Source: Cyclobacteriaceae bacterium
GTDB taxonomy: Bacteria; Bacteroidota; Bacteroidia; Cytophagales; Cyclobacteriaceae
NCBI GenBank assembly: GCA_029882685.1
Contig: JAOUKH010000014.1
Span: 1-32,201, forward strand
DNA length: 32,201 nucleotides
Reading direction: 5' to 3'
The position numbers and the translations under genes were made by a program. The number at the start of each line of letters is the position of its first letter. The first letter of the stretch is position 1. Positions 31,001 to 32,201 of the stretch are shown here, piece by piece. Below the pieces are notes generated by a model. That model was not told the DNA's origin and made no database searches. It was given only the letters and a program-made list of their open reading frames with translations.

Positions 31001-32201
31001 AATGTAAATAAAGATGGTTGTACAAAAAATGCTTTACAGACTATAGGGGGGCCTACATATCCAACAGCACAAATTTTAAGTACAACACATATTACTGATT
31101 GTTCTAATTCAACTGAAGGCGCAATTACTGCTGAAGCATTAGATGGAGGAGTTGTTCAAGACCCATCAGAATATACGTTCAATTTTTATTACTATGACAG
31201 CACTAATCTCCCTACACTTACAGGAAGTATATTACCTGCTATTAATGGTACAGGACAGACAAGAACTGGGTTAGAAGCTGGTAAATATGTTGTTTTTGTA
31301 TTGGAAGATTCAACCCAATGTACTTCAAGTTTACCTGTTGTAACCGAAGTATTAACTGAGACCGTTATACCAGAAGTAATTATTACTGAAATTGCTCCTC
31401 AAACTTCTTGTGGTGTACCTAATGGTATATTAGAAGCCACTGTGTTTTCAGTAGGTGTCGAGCAAGATGCAAGCAACTTTACTGTTGAGTGGTTCTTAGG
31501 AGACAACACATTGGCTCCTTCCATCAATGCAAGTGAGCCAGGTCGGGTTTCTATTGTCAATGGTCGATCTCAGTTAACACAAGTTGTTGGTGGTGGCGTT
31601 TATCATACAGTAAAAGTAACTACTGGTTTTAATTGTACTGATACTGATAAATTAATAATAACAGAAAATCAGATAACTCCAGTAATTACATTATCCAAAA
31701 CAGATAATTTTATTTGTGATCCAGCTACTGCAGCCGGAGGTGCTTATGATGGAAGTGTATCGGTTGCATCGTTAACCGATGCCAATGGTTCTTCATGGAC
31801 ATACAATTGGACGGATGTAACTCATGGTACTGATTTAAGTGGTCAGACTGCTTCAACTTCATTGTCTGGACTACAGGATGGTATTTATTCATTAAGTGTA
31901 ACCAATGATTTGGGCTGTACTTCGGCTATAGTAAATATTGCTGTATTACCAAATATTACTTTACCAGCAATTACATTCCCAGTTGAGACACCAGATACTC
32001 GATGTGACGGTACAGGTAATGGTACGTTGGAAGCATTTGTAGTACAAACAGGTACAGAAACGTATAAATATCAATGGTATACAGGTACAGATACAACAGC
32101 TGTAGAATTTGCTAATGGGACGGCAATAAATAACTTAACTGGAGGTAGCACTTATACAGTTCGGGTAACTAATGAATTAACAGGTTGTGTGAGTTCTGCT
32201 A
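28040..32201 (+). CDS. Giant repetitive surface protein, C-terminus beyond the window (partial)
   Basis: An open frame from the ATG at 28040 to the window edge, at least 1387 codons with no stop. The signal peptide is clear (MIKCIKYLLAFSFLLVSVVS then FAQ). Residues about 27-77 hold two Asp-rich loops (GIDEDGDGLIDCDDGDCD, GIDNDGDGLIDIKDGNC) like MopE-type calcium-binding motifs. An FG-GAP/VCBS region follows (about 130-620) with DVDGDGTPD, DIDGDGVSE, DFDGDGLSE, DIDADGDLD and FNNDGYPE. After a linker with repeated DPSDPT comes a domain of possible CARDB-like type (about 690-820). Then at least six Cys-led Ig/SprB-like repeats start near Cys841, 941, 1021, 1124, 1226 and 1322, each with a pattern like CxxPNGxLE...GxYxVxVT. 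A gliding-type sorting domain is expected outside the window. Likely an adhesin or gliding-associated surface protein; role inferred. Confidence 0.93.
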   Translation, partial: MIKCIKYLLAFSFLLVSVVSFAQTEICSGGIDEDGDGLIDCDDGDCDLLEVGCNCEDGIDNDGDGLIDIKDGNCANYYGLTFMGDGAEGSCSAIPDNADAGVLFDYMGTPVMTSQNTADTQTKVVVGDVDGDGTPDMVGTSKWNKEIRVIASTNHTAFGESFTEGDVKGSFSSTQNTIPAKWWVDADGNSVSNSKHTFELEVAIADIDGDGVSEIYSIMSTRNTPNDSPQEFYLVGFTYRSDANGGLIPLFDPVFISDERPGEIAIADFDGDGLSEVYFKNQIYSAEGGILLADGGGDWNTEIAGNSVAINLNTSSSNLELVCGNFVYHVPSLASRTLVAYSSVDDMNAIGGATKFFVKRINDASEYGYTTFSGTSVADIDADGDLDVFLTGATGSYSGTTTIFWWDYAAGTVKTYVPTDGTYADGWIWGTSRLNIGDVDGKAKWDNLPSVPDPGPDGDQYPLEITFIAGNRLFCIDVNDETGVLEPLWIRTINDSKSGIVMNTVYDFNNDGYPEVVYRDSQQLVVITGVDNDGDGQPEVQWAVTCQSHTMTEGPIIVDVDGNGSTDICVACNTSNSFDITASIQQQALGQIRLYYSEENNWLPTRQVWNQAGYFVVNINDDLTVPTNMVDMTLSYGTGPCLNGIPGEIMPFNTFLNQVPTLGGDGCPFFPGPDIEFAGLDPSDPTLDPTDPSYDSTALPSVVVIPPTCGDLQIGVAFNIVNSGSLVISDNLPVSFWENNPTISPDTISNLDATLLHTSTIVLSGLQVGDTLRTDTIYFNYSGEVSTLYIVLNDDGTQTIPISLNTNQFEECTLTNNIISIPMIPEPFEVYIDKVADNYKCDDTAPDNGELGAIIIQNGDTVTDYSNFSFQWYDIDGATVTALTDAEATTNYLTARDSLYYGLIVTNNDKGCESIMAIDTVNRLGVDPTITININSDQTQCSPPNGELEVFIDGGNSGFTFDWRDSDNTQIGTGAVVSNLTQGVYTVNVNKDGCTKNALQTIGGPTYPTAQILSTTHITDCSNSTEGAITAEALDGGVVQDPSEYTFNFYYYDSTNLPTLTGSILPAINGTGQTRTGLEAGKYVVFVLEDSTQCTSSLPVVTEVLTETVIPEVIITEIAPQTSCGVPNGILEATVFSVGVEQDASNFTVEWFLGDNTLAPSINASEPGRVSIVNGRSQLTQVVGGGVYHTVKVTTGFNCTDTDKLIITENQITPVITLSKTDNFICDPATAAGGAYDGSVSVASLTDANGSSWTYNWTDVTHGTDLSGQTASTSLSGLQDGIYSLSVTNDLGCTSAIVNIAVLPNITLPAITFPVETPDTRCDGTGNGTLEAFVVQTGTETYKYQWYTGTDTTAVEFANGTAINNLTGGSTYTVRVTNELTGCVSSA

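Overview
The window looks like chromosome of a low-GC member of the Bacteroidota, most likely a gliding or marine Cytophagales-type bacterium. The evidence is a type IX secretion system (T9SS) PorP/SprF protein beside a gliding-motility C-terminal-domain cargo, PF13568-type outer-membrane barrels, a head-GIN (DUF2807) lipoprotein, XRE-S24 and DinB-family genes typical of the phylum, and several promoters that fit the TTTG / TAnnTTTG consensus of its primary sigma factor. No rRNA, tRNA, CRISPR array, transposase or phage structural gene was seen.

Region 1 (about 1-6400, + strand) is a low-oxygen module. It runs: tandem universal stress protein, a divergent Usp-like protein, the cbb3-oxidase copper ATPase CcoI, CcoS, then a CBS-pair protein and a metallo-beta-lactamase/double-rhodanese persulfide dioxygenase-like protein. 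Each of its two transcription units is preceded by two FNR/CRP-like inverted repeats (TGAY-N4-RTCA or near matches) whose centres are exactly 22 bp apart. This suggests one oxygen- or redox-responsive regulator for both units. The oxidase genes ccoNOP are not in the window.

Region 2 (6400-22527) is mostly housekeeping and envelope genes on both strands: RNA helicase HrpB (TTG start), an aldo/keto reductase, two YceI paralogues, purine nucleoside phosphorylase, a PagL-like lipid A deacylase coupled to a head-GIN lipoprotein, a membrane coiled-coil protein, TrmN6, formate-THF ligase, a gamma-class carbonic anhydrase homologue, a small unknown protein co-transcribed with a LexA-like XRE-S24 regulator, MtaB with a Bcp peroxiredoxin, and a DinB-like protein coupled to an outer-membrane barrel with a lysine-rich tail. 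Three convergent gene pairs overlap by 4 bp or lie 1 nt apart at their stop codons, leaving no room for terminators.

Region 3 (22849-32201, + strand) is a cell-surface/T9SS locus. A PorP/SprF barrel is fused to an 81-bp-repeat coiled coil and a C-terminal SPOR domain. Nine nucleotides later comes a 1077-residue IPT / FG-GAP / Ig / PKD protein ending in a gliding-motality-type (type B) sorting domain. After a 166-bp gap a second, larger surface protein opens at 28040 and is still open after 1387 codons at the window edge. It has a signal peptide, Asp-rich calcium-binding-like loops, FG-GAP repeats and at least six Cys-led Ig/SprB-like repeats. The likely logic is that the PorP-SPOR protein is the dedicated outer-membrane partner that exports or anchors the neighbouring cargo.
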